From positions 16,532,394 to 16,596,393 of the forward strand of contig OX465110.1 in the NCBI GenBank assembly GCA_949987565.1: a DNA stretch of 64,000 bases, in the 5' to 3' direction. This document shows, piece after piece, positions 40,370 through 51,102 of the stretch. The DNA is from Luidia sarsii. Its lineage: Eukaryota; Echinodermata; Asteroidea; Paxillosida; Luidiidae. The notes beneath the pieces were generated by a model, which was not told the DNA's origin, made no database searches, and worked only from the letters and a program-made list of their open reading frames with translations. Every line of letters begins with the position of its first letter. Positions within the stretch are counted from its first letter, which is position 1. The translations under genes were made by a program, and so were the position numbers.

Positions 40370-41900
40370 CGACTGTGGCCACGAGTTTCCCAAACGCAGG
40401 CAGATTAAAAAAACGTGCAGATATGCCACTGGCTCTGAAAACAGTCAGCCACCTGCCCAAAGAACGGAAGCATGTCATGTTTGGACGAGCTGTCCATGTG
40501 AGTATGACTCCACGTGCTGATACAATTGCGCTGTGAGATGTGTACTGTATCTCTGAGGGCACGTGGCCCCAAAACCTCATCCAGTCACATGGACTTGACA
40601 ACAATTTATACTGCTCCCCAAAGTTGTCAATAATGAGTAGATTTTGCACCTGCTATTGGACAAGCTTTGTACAAACATTGTGTGCCTATCATACATGTAG
40701 AAAATTGTCTGCCTACACTACCATATTTGCTGGGTGACTTGCATTTTTTGTTTATATGCCTCCCTGATAATTTTGACCTACCAATAGCATTTTTAAGATT
40801 CCGTGATTCAAATCAAAATCTTTAATGTCTGAATGTTTTTATCTGCAAATCCTCTGACTGACAACTTTGGGATATATTTATAGGCCTACGGGTAGTCTTA
40901 TTCCTTCAACCTTTTACAATTTGGTTTACAATTCATTGTTCAAAAGAAGAATTCACAGTTTCGAATTAGGGAGTAAGATTACCCATGGTTTACCTATTAA
41001 AGAGCCAACCTCATTATGGCAATCAACATTCAGCTCAAACCAACTACGTAAAGCTGTCAGCCAAATTTGCCCAATATTACCCGAACAACTTGGTACTGGT
41101 AGGCCTACCTTTGTACCTTACTCTGAAGTTGTTTGAATACAGACTATGGTGTAGTGAAAGAAAGTGAGTGCCACGTGGTTGACTAAAGTCAAGGGGCGAT
41201 CCTGGGTTTCCCCAAAGCAGGCAAGTTCAAGACCTCATGAATCCAACCATGCCACTGAAAAAAAAAAAAAATCAGCCACCTGCCCAAAGAAGCATGTCAT
41301 GTGTGGACGAGCTGTCCATGTGTCCATGTGAGTATGACTCCACGTGCTGATACTACTGCGCTGTGACATGTGTATCTCTGAGGGCACGTGGCCCCAAAAC
41401 CTCATGAGCCCAGTCACATGGACTTGACAACAATTTATACTGCAGCCCAAAGTTGTTAATAAAGAGTAGATTTTGCACCTGCTATTGGACAAGCTTTGTA
41501 ATAAAGAGTAAGTTTGTGGTGACACCATGTACGAGAATATCTTTTGTGAGTGATTGTGGTTCTGAAAAGTTCTGTCTGCCTACACATAAAACAATTTGCT
41601 GGATGACTTAATTAAATACATGTATTCATGTACCTGACCATTTTGTCCAAACAATGGCAATTAAAAAAAAAAATTGTTTATAATTATTTTAGTCTTTTTA
41701 TAAGTCTATTTCTCAGAAGGCTATATTTTGTTGGTCAAAAGAAAATTTCACAGTTCATAGAACCAAACCGATTATGACATCAATCAACTAAAAACAAATT
41801 AAATTACTGTAAGCCTAAAATGACCCAGTTTTACCAGAACATAGTCCCTCATTCCGCAGTTGTTTGAATACAGATTTTGTTGTAGCTGACGACGGGTTTG
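40370..41900 (+). repeat. Diverged tandem duplication, about 0.83-kb unit
   Basis: Unit 1 (about 40370-41165) and unit 2 (about 41200-41900) share several blocks in the same order: CAGCCACCTGCCCAAAGAA, CACGTGGCCCCAAAACCTCA, TTGCACCTGCTATTGGACAA and GTTGTTTGAATACAGA. Unit 2 has deletions, and poly-A has been inserted. No gene inside. Confidence 0.7.
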
Positions 41901-42104
41901 ATAATTAGATCAGATGATCAATGTGACCACTGTGCGTGTCAACAAAAATGATTAATTACTTCAGTTTTACCAGGAATACATATTAAACATGCACTCTTGC
42001 ATTTGCCTTGGGCTTAATGCTTAGTTGTGCTACTGTATATACCCGTACAAGTTGCATCAGCTGCATAATTTGAAACTGAAAAGAAAAAAGGAAAAAACAA
42101 AATT

Positions 42105-42170
42105 TGCAAAGAAAACTTTGACTGGACTGGAATTTGAACCTGAGACCCCTGGTTTTGCATACCAGCGTTT
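42105..42170 (-). mobile_element. tRNA-derived SINE fragment
   Basis: The minus strand carries B box GGTTCAAATTCC (42140-42129) followed by AGTCCAGTCAAAG. This matches the 3' half of the copy at 53803-53915 (GGTTCAAATCC, then GGCAGTCAAATG). Confidence 0.45.
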
Positions 42171-43230
42171 CATAATATTTGCAAAATTTCCATTGGCAAT
42201 CAAAATAAATTATTCATATCTGAGAGGGCCCTCTATATCTGTTAGATTCATATTATTAGTTTGTCAATTAAATCAGTAAGCAATAGATTTAGAATACCGG
42301 TACTTTATTTACAATTCATGATAAAACCATATCATACACAAATTACAATAAGAAGAATAATCTGTCAATTGATAATTGTTTTCATCTCAATGGGAAAAAA
42401 GTGAAACTTCTCATTTGTAGTTCTACGTTAAATTCCCAAAGGATAGGGTGGTAATTTTGTAATCATGATTTTTCAAGACGCATAATTATTTGCATAACCA
42501 GTTGATTTTCAACGGATACTTTTGAATACAGGAACTAGCTTTCAATTGATATCTTTTTCTGACAGTACTAAAAGTAGGTCTATAGTGAAAGGAGTCAACT
42601 TCTTGATCCAGGATGGATTTAAAGTATCTATTTCTTTTTATAAACAAAAGTAAAATGCAAAAATGTTGCAAACTAATACTGACTAAAATGACCAAAAGGC
42701 AAAATTATATCAAAATTTGGAGGGCCTAAATAAAACCAAGTTTAAACATATGAAATAAATATAATTTGTGCAATTTCTAAAAAAGAAATGAATAATGAAC
42801 AGTCTTAAAGTTTAAGTTAGAAAGGGTTGGTTGCCCCAAAAAGTAAAAGGATGGAAAGAAAATTGGAACCCCAAAAGTATGGTTTAAGATTAAGTTCCCT
42901 TCCCCCTTGGCTACAAGTACAACATGGCTAAAATTTAAGTTGAACCATAGAGCCAAAAGAGGTGTTACTTAGAGGTGTTACTCTCTCATTTTGTGCAACA
43001 TTTTTGTATTTCATTGTTCAATGATCAAAACTTGAAAAAAAAATCAAAAAGGGTGTAAAAGGGCTACAGTTACCGTACTTAGGTAAAAGTCGAACATCGA
43101 ACATCTTTGTTTTGCTGATCACTTTGAATTGCCAAAAGTAACACAAATTTCACTTGCACACAAAATGGAGGTGTACGTTAATTGTTATACACATGTATAT
43201 TGATAGTGTATTGTTGTTGCACTTGTACCA

Positions 43231-43817
43231 TAGAGCTCTATAAATAAACTAGAGTGCGCACTCATCGCGTGACGCATGCCGACAAGGGGACTGCGACACC
43301 ATTACCAAAAAGGGCAAACCCATAGAACTCTATAGGGCAAACCCTAGTCCATAGATACAGAACTTTTAAAAAGTTCAATATCTATGGGGCAAACTAGAGG
43401 CGTCGAAGACTGTAAGTACGCATACAGACAGACACGAAAGTTCGAACACACACAAATGCGCGTGTATCCAAAACATAGCACCAGTACTGCTCAGTAGCAG
43501 TTAGTTTTAGAAAGGAAATAATTATCGCTAACAGTTGACCAGACACAGTGACACCCGCCATCACCTGAAAGTGTTGCGGACCTGCGAAGAATCCGGCAGG
43601 GTCCGGGCCCTTAAATTGCACGGTGAATGGCCCGGCTTTTCCCCATTCATATTACGCGCGATTGCCATTGACATCTGGGCTGAAGTTGCCCTCTTTGGCA
43701 ATGGCGGATGCGCGTCCTTGTCGGCACACGTTAATTTGTACCACGTTCTGAGTGATAGGAGAGTGCGCACTCTAGTAGTAGTACTCTCTAGTTTATTTAT
43801 ACTTTTATAGAGCTCTA
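43231..43817. mobile_element. Foldback element, copy 1
   Basis: The ends TAGAGCTCTATAAATAAACT and their inverse are followed by AGAGTGCGCACTC on both sides. Long subterminal arms (GCCGACAAGGGGACTGCG against the TTGTCGGCACACGTT side) follow. The core shares CAGTGACACCCGCCATCACC with the second copy. Confidence 0.65.
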
Positions 43818-43842
43818 GTCTAGTCTATAACTTGTACTCATC

Positions 43843-44286
43843 ATAGAGCTCTGGATTGCGCACTTATCGCGTGACGTGGGCTGACAAGGGGACTGCGACG
43901 CCATTACCAAAGAGGGCAAAACAGATGTGATGTGTAGCTCAGTAGCACTAGCACCACGGATGGTAGCACAGCAGTTTTAGAAAGGAAATTATCGCTAACA
44001 GTTGACCGGACACAGTGACACCCGCCATCACCTGAAAGTGTTGCGGACCTTCGAAGAATCCGGTGGGGCCCAGGCCCTTATTGCACTTTTCTGTTAATTA
44101 CTATAAAAAAAATAAAAAAAACATTTCTATAACATTTTTAGTCATATTACGCGCAATTGCCACTTACATCCGGGCACTTCGAACTGAAGTTGCCCTCTTT
44201 GGCAATGGCGGATGATTGTCGGCACACGTTCGTACCGCGCGCTGATGATATGATGATAGGGGAGTGAGCACTCTAGTTTATTATTA
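43843..44286. mobile_element. Foldback element, copy 2 (adjacent)
   Basis: A second diverged copy begins 26 bases after the first. It has the same left end (TAGAGCTCTGGATTGCGCAC), the same core (GTGTTGCGGACCTTCGAAGA) and a right end GAGCACTCTAGTTTATTA. It lacks about 100 bp present in copy 1. Confidence 0.6.
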
Positions 44287-44500
44287 TGGTACTCATCGAC
44301 CTTCCTGATCCTCCGTGGTCCCGGCCCTCCATATCCTTCGTGCATCAACCAAGTGGACAACCTGGCCTATAACAAAAAAAACGACGGCCCGCTCGTAGAC
44401 GCTCACGATCGCGATCGGAAAACCGGGCCGCTCAGCTGACATCGGCTCTCGGCAGGCATGAAAAATCACCAAATAAATGGAGAGAAAACGCAAGACTTAC

Positions 44501-44700
44501 GGGTGCCTGGACGGTGGCCGAATGTCAAGAATCGGTGCGGTGTGTACCTGTCTTCCTCGCTGTCATGGTGTGTGCCGTGTTCTGCGTGCACGGCTACCCT
44601 TGTAGGTTGACGTAGTGGGCGCGTTCATTATATTTGGAGGTGGTACGTCGGTAATTGAGAGGGTGACGGAGGCCAGTGGAATACAAGCTTGCACACAATC
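44501..44700 (-). other. Candidate non-coding first exon and promoter region
   Basis: A strong minus-strand donor, CACCC|GTAAGT, lies at 44501/44500 in a CpG-rich patch. It is the best upstream candidate to pair with the acceptor at 38332 as the junctophilin first exon. The upstream boundary is a guess. A TATA-like AATATAAT occurs near 44628-44637. The donor could equally belong to another transcript; RNA evidence is required. Confidence 0.3.
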
Positions 44701-45447
44701 CTCACTTTTCGTTAAAAAAAATCGATTGGTAGGCGGTCCAACAAATTTCTGGGTTGTTGAATTTGGGTGGATGGGGACCGTCCCCTAAGAATGAATCCCT
44801 ACTACAATCAATTTTAACTAACCTTATGAAAACATCCTCCAAAATTTTATATAATAATCGAAAAATAATCGAGAGTAATCAAGTGAAAAAATGACAACAA
44901 AAATGACACAAACCACCCTGATATAGTGTCATACAACTTCATTTTATTCATTTTGAAAAAAAATAAAAATAAAGAAGCTGGATTTTACTCGACAATGGGG
45001 ACAGATTACATCGCAACGCAAGGTCTATTAAACTTGTTTAAAATCACTGACCCATATACCTCGAACCAAGGTGCGCGCCATCATTAATACCAATGACAGG
45101 CAATTAATTATCATATGCAAAAAAACTTGTAATCAACAAACAGAGGGCCTACCAGGTCAAAAGGTAGAACCCAAGTACCCTCTCACTCAAACATGTACTT
45201 CAGAAAAAACCCACCTTCATTGTTACATTATCTATACCCCTGAAGCAGTTTACAAGGTTTTCCCCACACATTCTGTGATCTCCTTTCCTTCTTTCATTCA
45301 GCATTTAATAAGAATAGCTGAGAGAATAACGGCAAATATCTTATTCCCAAACTGGTTAACTTCGATGCTGTCTTGTGTTTTTTTCTGTGCCATTACCATT
45401 TGTTTTCAATCCCTTCAGAAATGTAATTTCAATATACTCTGCCTTCT

Positions 45448-45630
45448 TCATAGTCTAGCTGGCGGGGCCGGGGCCGTTGGGATGGGCGGGGGCTGGGAGG
45501 GAATGGGCACATTGGCCGTGTCCAGGAGCCTCATCTTTATCTCCATGCTCAACAGCATCTCAAGGTCCTCTTCTTCCATTTGCTTGCTGACCATGGCTTT
45601 CCCTAGCAAGGCATTGGTGCCATCCGGCCG
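45448..45630 (-). CDS. Probable terminal exon of an unidentified gene
   Basis: Minus-strand reading gives 60 codons and a TGA stop at 45450-45448, behind a possible acceptor TTGTGTAG ending at 45631. The peptide has an acidic, methionine- and leucine-rich amphipathic stretch (KQMEEEDLEMLLSMEIKMRL) and then a proline-rich tail ending PPARL. The composition is strongly protein-like and the sequence is GC-richer than its surroundings. An ATTAAA lies on the same strand near 45303-45308. I do not recognise the family. Upstream exons would be at higher coordinates; the stretch at 46781-46641 is a weak candidate. It could also be a gene fossil. Confidence 0.4.
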   Translation of the reverse strand, partial: RPDGTNALLGKAMVSKQMEEEDLEMLLSMEIKMRLLDTANVPIPSQPPPIPTAPAPPARL

Positions 45631-46640
45631 CTACACAATCATGTCAAACTGTTAAGATAACCAAAACGTGAGAACATTACCCGCTAGTGGACAGTGGCGA
45701 AGGGCTCCAATGAGACACACTTGGTATGGAAACTTTTGGCAATATCAATGGCCACTGTATGGTGGCCTCTATGGGGGCCTAGTTGGATCAAGGAGGTCTT
45801 ACACTCGCCTAATACCTCCTCGGTTGGATTCATCTCGGGGTGGTATATAAAGGGGAGGCAGTTCAGCCAAAGGAGGCTTCATCCATGACTAATTGCCTAT
45901 AGACAGATCAAACAATAGACAATAAGTTTGCTATGACACCGAGTAAGCCATTTCTCCCAAGGAAAAGTATTGCTCCAACAAAACCAAAAACTGAGCTATA
46001 TATAGGCCTACTCCTGTGAAGAGATGGTTCCAATGAACCTGATGTCTGTCAATAATTGTCAGTTATAAGCACCAAATGTTGAGAGCATTACTATTATAAA
46101 GAGGCTTGATGTGTGATCCCTGTTTGCTGATTGCATTCATTCACCTGGCGAGGGTATACCCACAAAGTTGGTGTGTAATATGTTTCATATCTATGGACTT
46201 TCTGAATTCATCTACGAACCTTATAATGCAAGTCCCTGAACCTTCAGACTCAGAGTTATGTACAAAACAACTCATTTTCGGAACTACAGGCCCTAAGGGT
46301 AATTTACTTCAAAGCACAAAATGCACTGGTTGACATGACCTCAAATGAGTCCCCAGCCTTTACAGTCTGAAATGACGTGACTCGGGAAGATTTGTGATCT
46401 CCATGGCGATGGGATGGGGTTTGTATAATTGTTTTCAGTGGGATTTTATTTTAGTGGGAAACGGGTAAAAATTACTGGTCCCACAAAGTTCAAATGCTGG
46501 TCTTAGTGGCGGATGATGCAGGATGGAGAATGCCGAGGTCACGTTGCCCTGAACCATAGAAGTCAAGGGTCAGAGTTCATCTCGGTGTTCATTACTTCTC
46601 CACAGAGTGTGGACCGCTTACACCTCTTCAATGTATGCAG

Positions 46641-46781
46641 CTACATAACTGACAAATCAAAATCAGAATCCCGCAAGAAGCGGGCCTGCATCCCCCGATA
46701 TCCCACACTGGCATCAAACTGCCTCTTGAGGGTGCTGTAGCCATGAAAGCAAGGCGAGAAATCGTGTCCGGGGACCAGATC
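46641..46781 (-). CDS. Possible exon or gene remnant, unidentified
   Basis: The minus strand is open for 46 codons to a TAG at 46643-46641, with protein-like composition (GYSTLKRQFDASVGYRG, then ARFLRDSDFD). A GGCTACAG acceptor-like sequence lies inside at about 46734. No convincing donor precedes the stop, so joining it to the exon at 45630 is not well supported. No family recognised; may be chance or a fossil. Confidence 0.2.
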   Translation of the reverse strand, partial: DLVPGHDFSPCFHGYSTLKRQFDASVGYRGMQARFLRDSDFDLSVM

Positions 46782-47660
46782 TCACAGGGCTGGTGACTGG
46801 ACGTGTCCATTGTCCATTCACCTAGAAGGCTGCTGGCTCCCGTGGGATAGTTAAAGTGCTGTGAAGCTGGGACCCGAGTCCGGGGTGTTTGCCTGCTGAC
46901 AAGATCCAGTGATACAGGGGATGGGGAGAGAAAGTGAATGGCCGTAAGTCATGTCCCTCGGGTGGTACGGTGCCTATGATAACAATTAAGAAACTTGCGT
47001 CTGCTGCGCTTGTGAACAGCAGACTGAGTTGCCAATGTCGCAGCGCACTTCCCGTGCATTCACCAGAAAATAATGACCGCCTTGTTCCAAGTGTTCCTCA
47101 AAGCATCCTCCATGCTCAAAGCCACGGATGTGAGGGACACACAACCTCGCTAATTGCGACAGCCCCTAGCTGAGGCTTTCCCCCCAACCCCATCCAGACA
47201 AACATGCAGGCTCCTATGAACCGGTGTCAAATCATCAGGCACATTGCTTGACTCAACGTCTCTTGAAATAGTACATCGCCGCTGCATAAAATTGTCCGTT
47301 AAATGTCAGCCAACAAAGTGGGCTTATAATTCTCTATGAATACTGTATGCCAAAATGTATAATCCTCAATTCTCTGAAGCGAAGGACATGCCGACTAAAA
47401 AGATCCCGTCCCAGTTGGACGACATGAGCGCTCCGGGTCTCCACTATAATTAGTAATGTCTCCCTTGCAAAGAGCTCGATCCCTTTCACCGAACCAGTCA
47501 GTGAAGCCTGTCCCATTTTCTACAGTCTCCCATGTGGCCGAAGTCCTCGAGATATATAACAGGACCGACTCCATATGACGCCTAACCACCGACGTTGAGC
47601 CATGCTGGTACCCCGTAAATTGTGTGGGGACTATACAAGGACGTGTTTTGTAAACCAGCG

Positions 47661-47823
47661 TAGGTTAGGCTTAGGGCGCTACGGTTAGGGTTATGGTTAC
47701 GGTTAGAGTTACAGTTCGGGTTGGGTTAGCGTTACTGATATAGAGTTAGGATTAGGATTATGATTAGGGTTAGGTTCAGGATTAGGGTCGTTAGGGTTAG
47801 GATTAGGATAAGGGTTAGGGTTG
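47661..47823. repeat. Interstitial telomere-like tract
   Basis: Degenerate TTAGGG/TTAGGA/GGTTAC units in one orientation, with the most regular part (TTAGGGTTAGGATTAGGATA) at the right end. Metazoan telomeres are TTAGGG. An (GAAT)n run follows at 47864-47887. Confidence 0.8.
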
Positions 47824-49197
47824 TTTCGTGCTTGTGCCTGTTATAACTACCTGAGAAATGAACGAATGAATGAATGAATGAATGAATGGGGGAGGCCTCA
47901 GCAAAACCTGGCTTCGCGCATGCGCACTTATAGGTTAGCCACGGTGGTTTAGTGTCATACGTCGTGACGCTTATATGCCTCAACAAATCAGAACAAACAC
48001 ATTGTCATGCCAGCCACTGTGCCGCCTTGCTCGGGGAAAAAAAACCTAAAAATAAGAACACGGCGTGCTACTGTTCCCCAACTGAGTGTCTCGGTCATTT
48101 CTGTGTTGTGAGTGCGGGGGATGAGTGTGGTGGATTGTCGCTTGTTTTCGAAACAGGAGCAATGTGCACTGACTTTACGTGGGTCATAGCATTAGCAATG
48201 AATAACGGAACAAAATAATTTTGAAATGCGTAGATCGAAAAGCTTTGAGCTCGGGCATGATTTTGGGAGGAGCAAATCTGAGCTGGTCCCTTTGTAGGGA
48301 CGGACGGGCAATGACGGACGACTTTAAGGTGGAGATTTGCAGTTTATACAAGCTTAGAGTACTGGCCAGACAAAGTGCCCTCATTTAGTCGCTGTAATGC
48401 TTTGGTGATCATTATCCCACGAGGCAAATCTATCTGGGTAGACTATTATAGTCGTCTGTAAAATTTGCATAAATTGGCGATAAAGGCGAGCTACTGGTTA
48501 AAAACAACACTGGCTCTCATCATTTCAAAATCAATACCGAGAAAGATGGAACAGACAAAATATCTCTACTTTTGACATAAAACACCATTTTTTAATGATC
48601 AGATCAAAGCTTGTGAAATAATTTCGTTTTGCATTTTATTGGCCATGCCATATAATATCAGCGATTTTCACAATCACAGATCTCAACCAAGATAATAAAG
48701 AAGAGGCCCTGGTGATTTTATTAGAACAGAACCCTTTCCAAAGGCAGACACCAAGTCCACAGGTGAATTTGGAGCCCCTACAGTTTTGAATTTAAAGCCT
48801 CTACAGTTACATAACATTGGTAAAATCGAAAAACAGAAATGTTCACAGATTTACATGAAACTTATACAGTTTGAAGATGGTTAAAGTACAAAACCTCTCA
48901 CTGAAATATTTCTGCCTAAAACGTTGAATTTTTGGGGGAAATGAGTAAAAGAATAGTTTACGTCTCACCGAGATCCAAACTATTTTTCGGAACAGCTAGT
49001 ACGGCGTTGAATGCTGCATTTTCGCGAAACAAACTTGAAGCGGTTTTCACGATTTTCTCGAGACTCGGTTGGCGGATTGAGCTGAAAATTTCACAGGTGT
49101 GCTATTTCATGTATATGTTGGATCAGACAACGTATGTATGCTATTCTTTGACCTCGACCAATGTTGTGTAGGGGCGTTAACTAGCAAAGGGGGATTA

Positions 49198-49993
49198 TGA
49201 ACTTGTGGTTTGTATGAGCATGTTATATGCCGGGCGTGGAGGTATCGCCACCAGACAGAGCCCGAGCACGGCGCGTATTGGGAGGTACACTCCGCGCACT
49301 CCGCGGTGCTTGTTTTTACGGTGAAGCGACCTGGGTTTTTTTTCCCAGTTTGGTCAGCGACCCGTTGTGTCTCTACTGGGCCCATGTATACGCGCTTAGC
49401 CTTGTCCAAGGCGGTCTCTACGGTGCGGCTCCGGTCAGAGATCCGGGCCAACTAAACGCACACAAACCGCGGCACAATGGCACTATACCACGCCGAGTGC
49501 AAGATGTACACGGCTCGCAGACCGCACCGCTGCCATACCATACGCAATAGACTGCGTATTCGTACATGATTGTGTACGAGCATGTACGCAGCTGTCCTGG
49601 CCGCCCTCGAGTAGCAATTTCGGGCCCGAGACAAGATGCACGCTCGACACAATACGTACGAACGCAAGTTACGGGCGGTGAATGGAGCACAGCGTTCGTA
49701 TAAGCTATGAGCGGATCAGTGTTCCGTGAAGCACCATACTACTCGTATTTCTGAAGGCCGGATTTAGATATCTAAATAGGGGTCCAACGCCTTGATCAAG
49801 GCTAAATACGCGTTCAGGGCCGCGGTGTATAGATACCCCCATAAACACCAGCACCACAGCAACCAGCACCCAACCAACCACCAACCCACACACGACCAAA
49901 TCACAATTTCCTCAAAGGCAAGGCCGAGCGAGGCGATACTTTGCAAGTCTTTGCTGTGCATCACTCGCACCGCGACGTCCTACCATCCCATCC
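49198..49993 (+). repeat. Long dispersed repeat, copy interrupted by an insertion
   Basis: It begins GAACTTGTGGTTTGTATG. It includes TTGGTCAGCGACCCGTTGTG and CACGACCAAATCACAATTTC, and ends near CGCGACGTCC. It is co-linear with 58048-58550 apart from the insertion at 49395-49806. CpG-rich. No protein recognised. Confidence 0.7.
49395..49806. mobile_element. Nested TIR insertion with TACGCG target duplication
   Basis: The ends are CTTAGCCTTGTCCAAGGCG and the inverse of TTTAGCCTTGATCAAGGCG. TACGCG flanks both sides (49389-49394, 49807-49812). The uninterrupted homologous copy near 58320 has a single TACGCG at the same place. No transposase ORF. Confidence 0.75.
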
Positions 49994-50963
49994 GTACGGC
50001 ATTAACTGCACGGTCTACTGCTTATCAATAGCGTATAGTCAAGACTTCATGCGTGCTATATGCATATACAGTACTGTACAGTATAATACATGCACTTATA
50101 GCTCAATGGTACATGTACACTGTACATGTACATGTATACTGTACGTGTACAAACGAGTACACAGGGCCGCGTCCGGCCGGCCGTCTGTGTGCATAATAAG
50201 CGGCACAAAGCTTGCATCGCATTTCACAGCGTCAACAACTCGTGCACGACTGCCAGTGCTACATTACAACCGCGAGGGACTGTTGTCCGAGTGTCAGAGG
50301 CGCCACCGTGCACAGCACACGTTTTCACGCTGCCTAATTGAGCAAACGGTGCTCCATATCGTGCCATAATGCGGACCGATGTAAGGGTGACCCACTAGAC
50401 TAATATCGGACGATTTGGTACGCCCAAACATAATGAGTAAGTCAGTAAGACATACAAGTACATGTACTTTGGCACACGTGCACTGTACAGTGTACACGCC
50501 GAGGTAGACATTGCCGTTAGATTTGTACGCACAACGCTATACAGTTCCGTGCGTGCACCGTGTTTATGCACGGTCGTTCTGTGCGTTGGCAGCGTCAGCA
50601 TAATCGTGTCAGCTCTGTGCATGCACAGCGCGTCTCGTGGATCTGACTGTACTACAGTTGTGCGGTGCTCCATCCCGCCTAATTGTTGCCATGATTGTTT
50701 TGTGACCGTTGCAAACGTGAAGGACCTACACCGTTTGAATACAGAAACTTAGTGTAGGTGAATTGTAGGACTTGGATTGATTATTGAGGTGATTTCTTAT
50801 AGCGAACTGACTTTTCTACTGTGGAGCGAATGAGCACCATTTTCTTCATCCGTGTGTGTGTAGCAGTGACCTCGCCATCCCCTCAGCATTGTACCACGCA
50901 CAGAAGCTGTTGAATAGCGACCACAGCACAGCAGACACTCACTCCTTCGGAAGCTCTCTACCT

Positions 50964-50998
50964 TTGAGGAAAGTCCTGCATTCTGGGATCGAAACGTT
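50964..50998 (+). mobile_element. Hammerhead-like motif just upstream of the 51-kb gene
   Basis: TTGAGGA (50964-50970), a spacer with AGTCC opposite GGGATC, GAAAC (50991-50995) and GTT. It lies about 105 bp before the ATG at 51103, so it may be in the 5' leader. G8 is retained; only C3 deviates from the core. Confidence 0.45.
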
Positions 50999-51102
50999 GG
51001 GCCCTCTGTGTCTTTGTGAGACGTGGAAAGGTGTCGCTATCAATCAGAGCAACTGGAGACTCATTGTGTAAGGGGTTTCGGGAGGTTTTTGGGGGCAGCA
51101 TC

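Larger units (their letters stand above)
38332..44500 (-). other. Putative 5' intron or upstream flank of junctophilin
   Basis: If the acceptor at 38332 is used, this 6.2-kb stretch is a leader intron. It contains AT-rich low-complexity DNA (39590-39770), a diverged tandem duplication (40370-41900), a reverse SINE near 42110-42165 and two neighbouring foldback elements (43231-44286). No protein-coding exon is recognised. Confidence 0.45.
44701..50960. other. Intergenic region, mostly repeat
   Basis: Apart from the two minus-strand exon candidates, this holds the telomere-like tract (47661-47823), a (GAAT)n run near 47864-47887 and the dispersed repeat at 49198-49993 with its nested insertion. 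A CpG-rich stretch of about 49200-50700 has GTACAT palindromes near 50100-50160 and 50455-50500. Nothing else coding is visible. Confidence 0.6.

Noticed and set aside
44293..44493. 66-codon minus-strand frame with a hydrophobic start
   Set aside because: It begins inside the predicted intron just after the GTAAGT donor and overlaps a foldback end; no further support.
45071..45655. 194-codon plus-strand frame
   Set aside because: Mostly AT-rich sequence plus the antisense of the probable minus-strand exon at 45630-45448.
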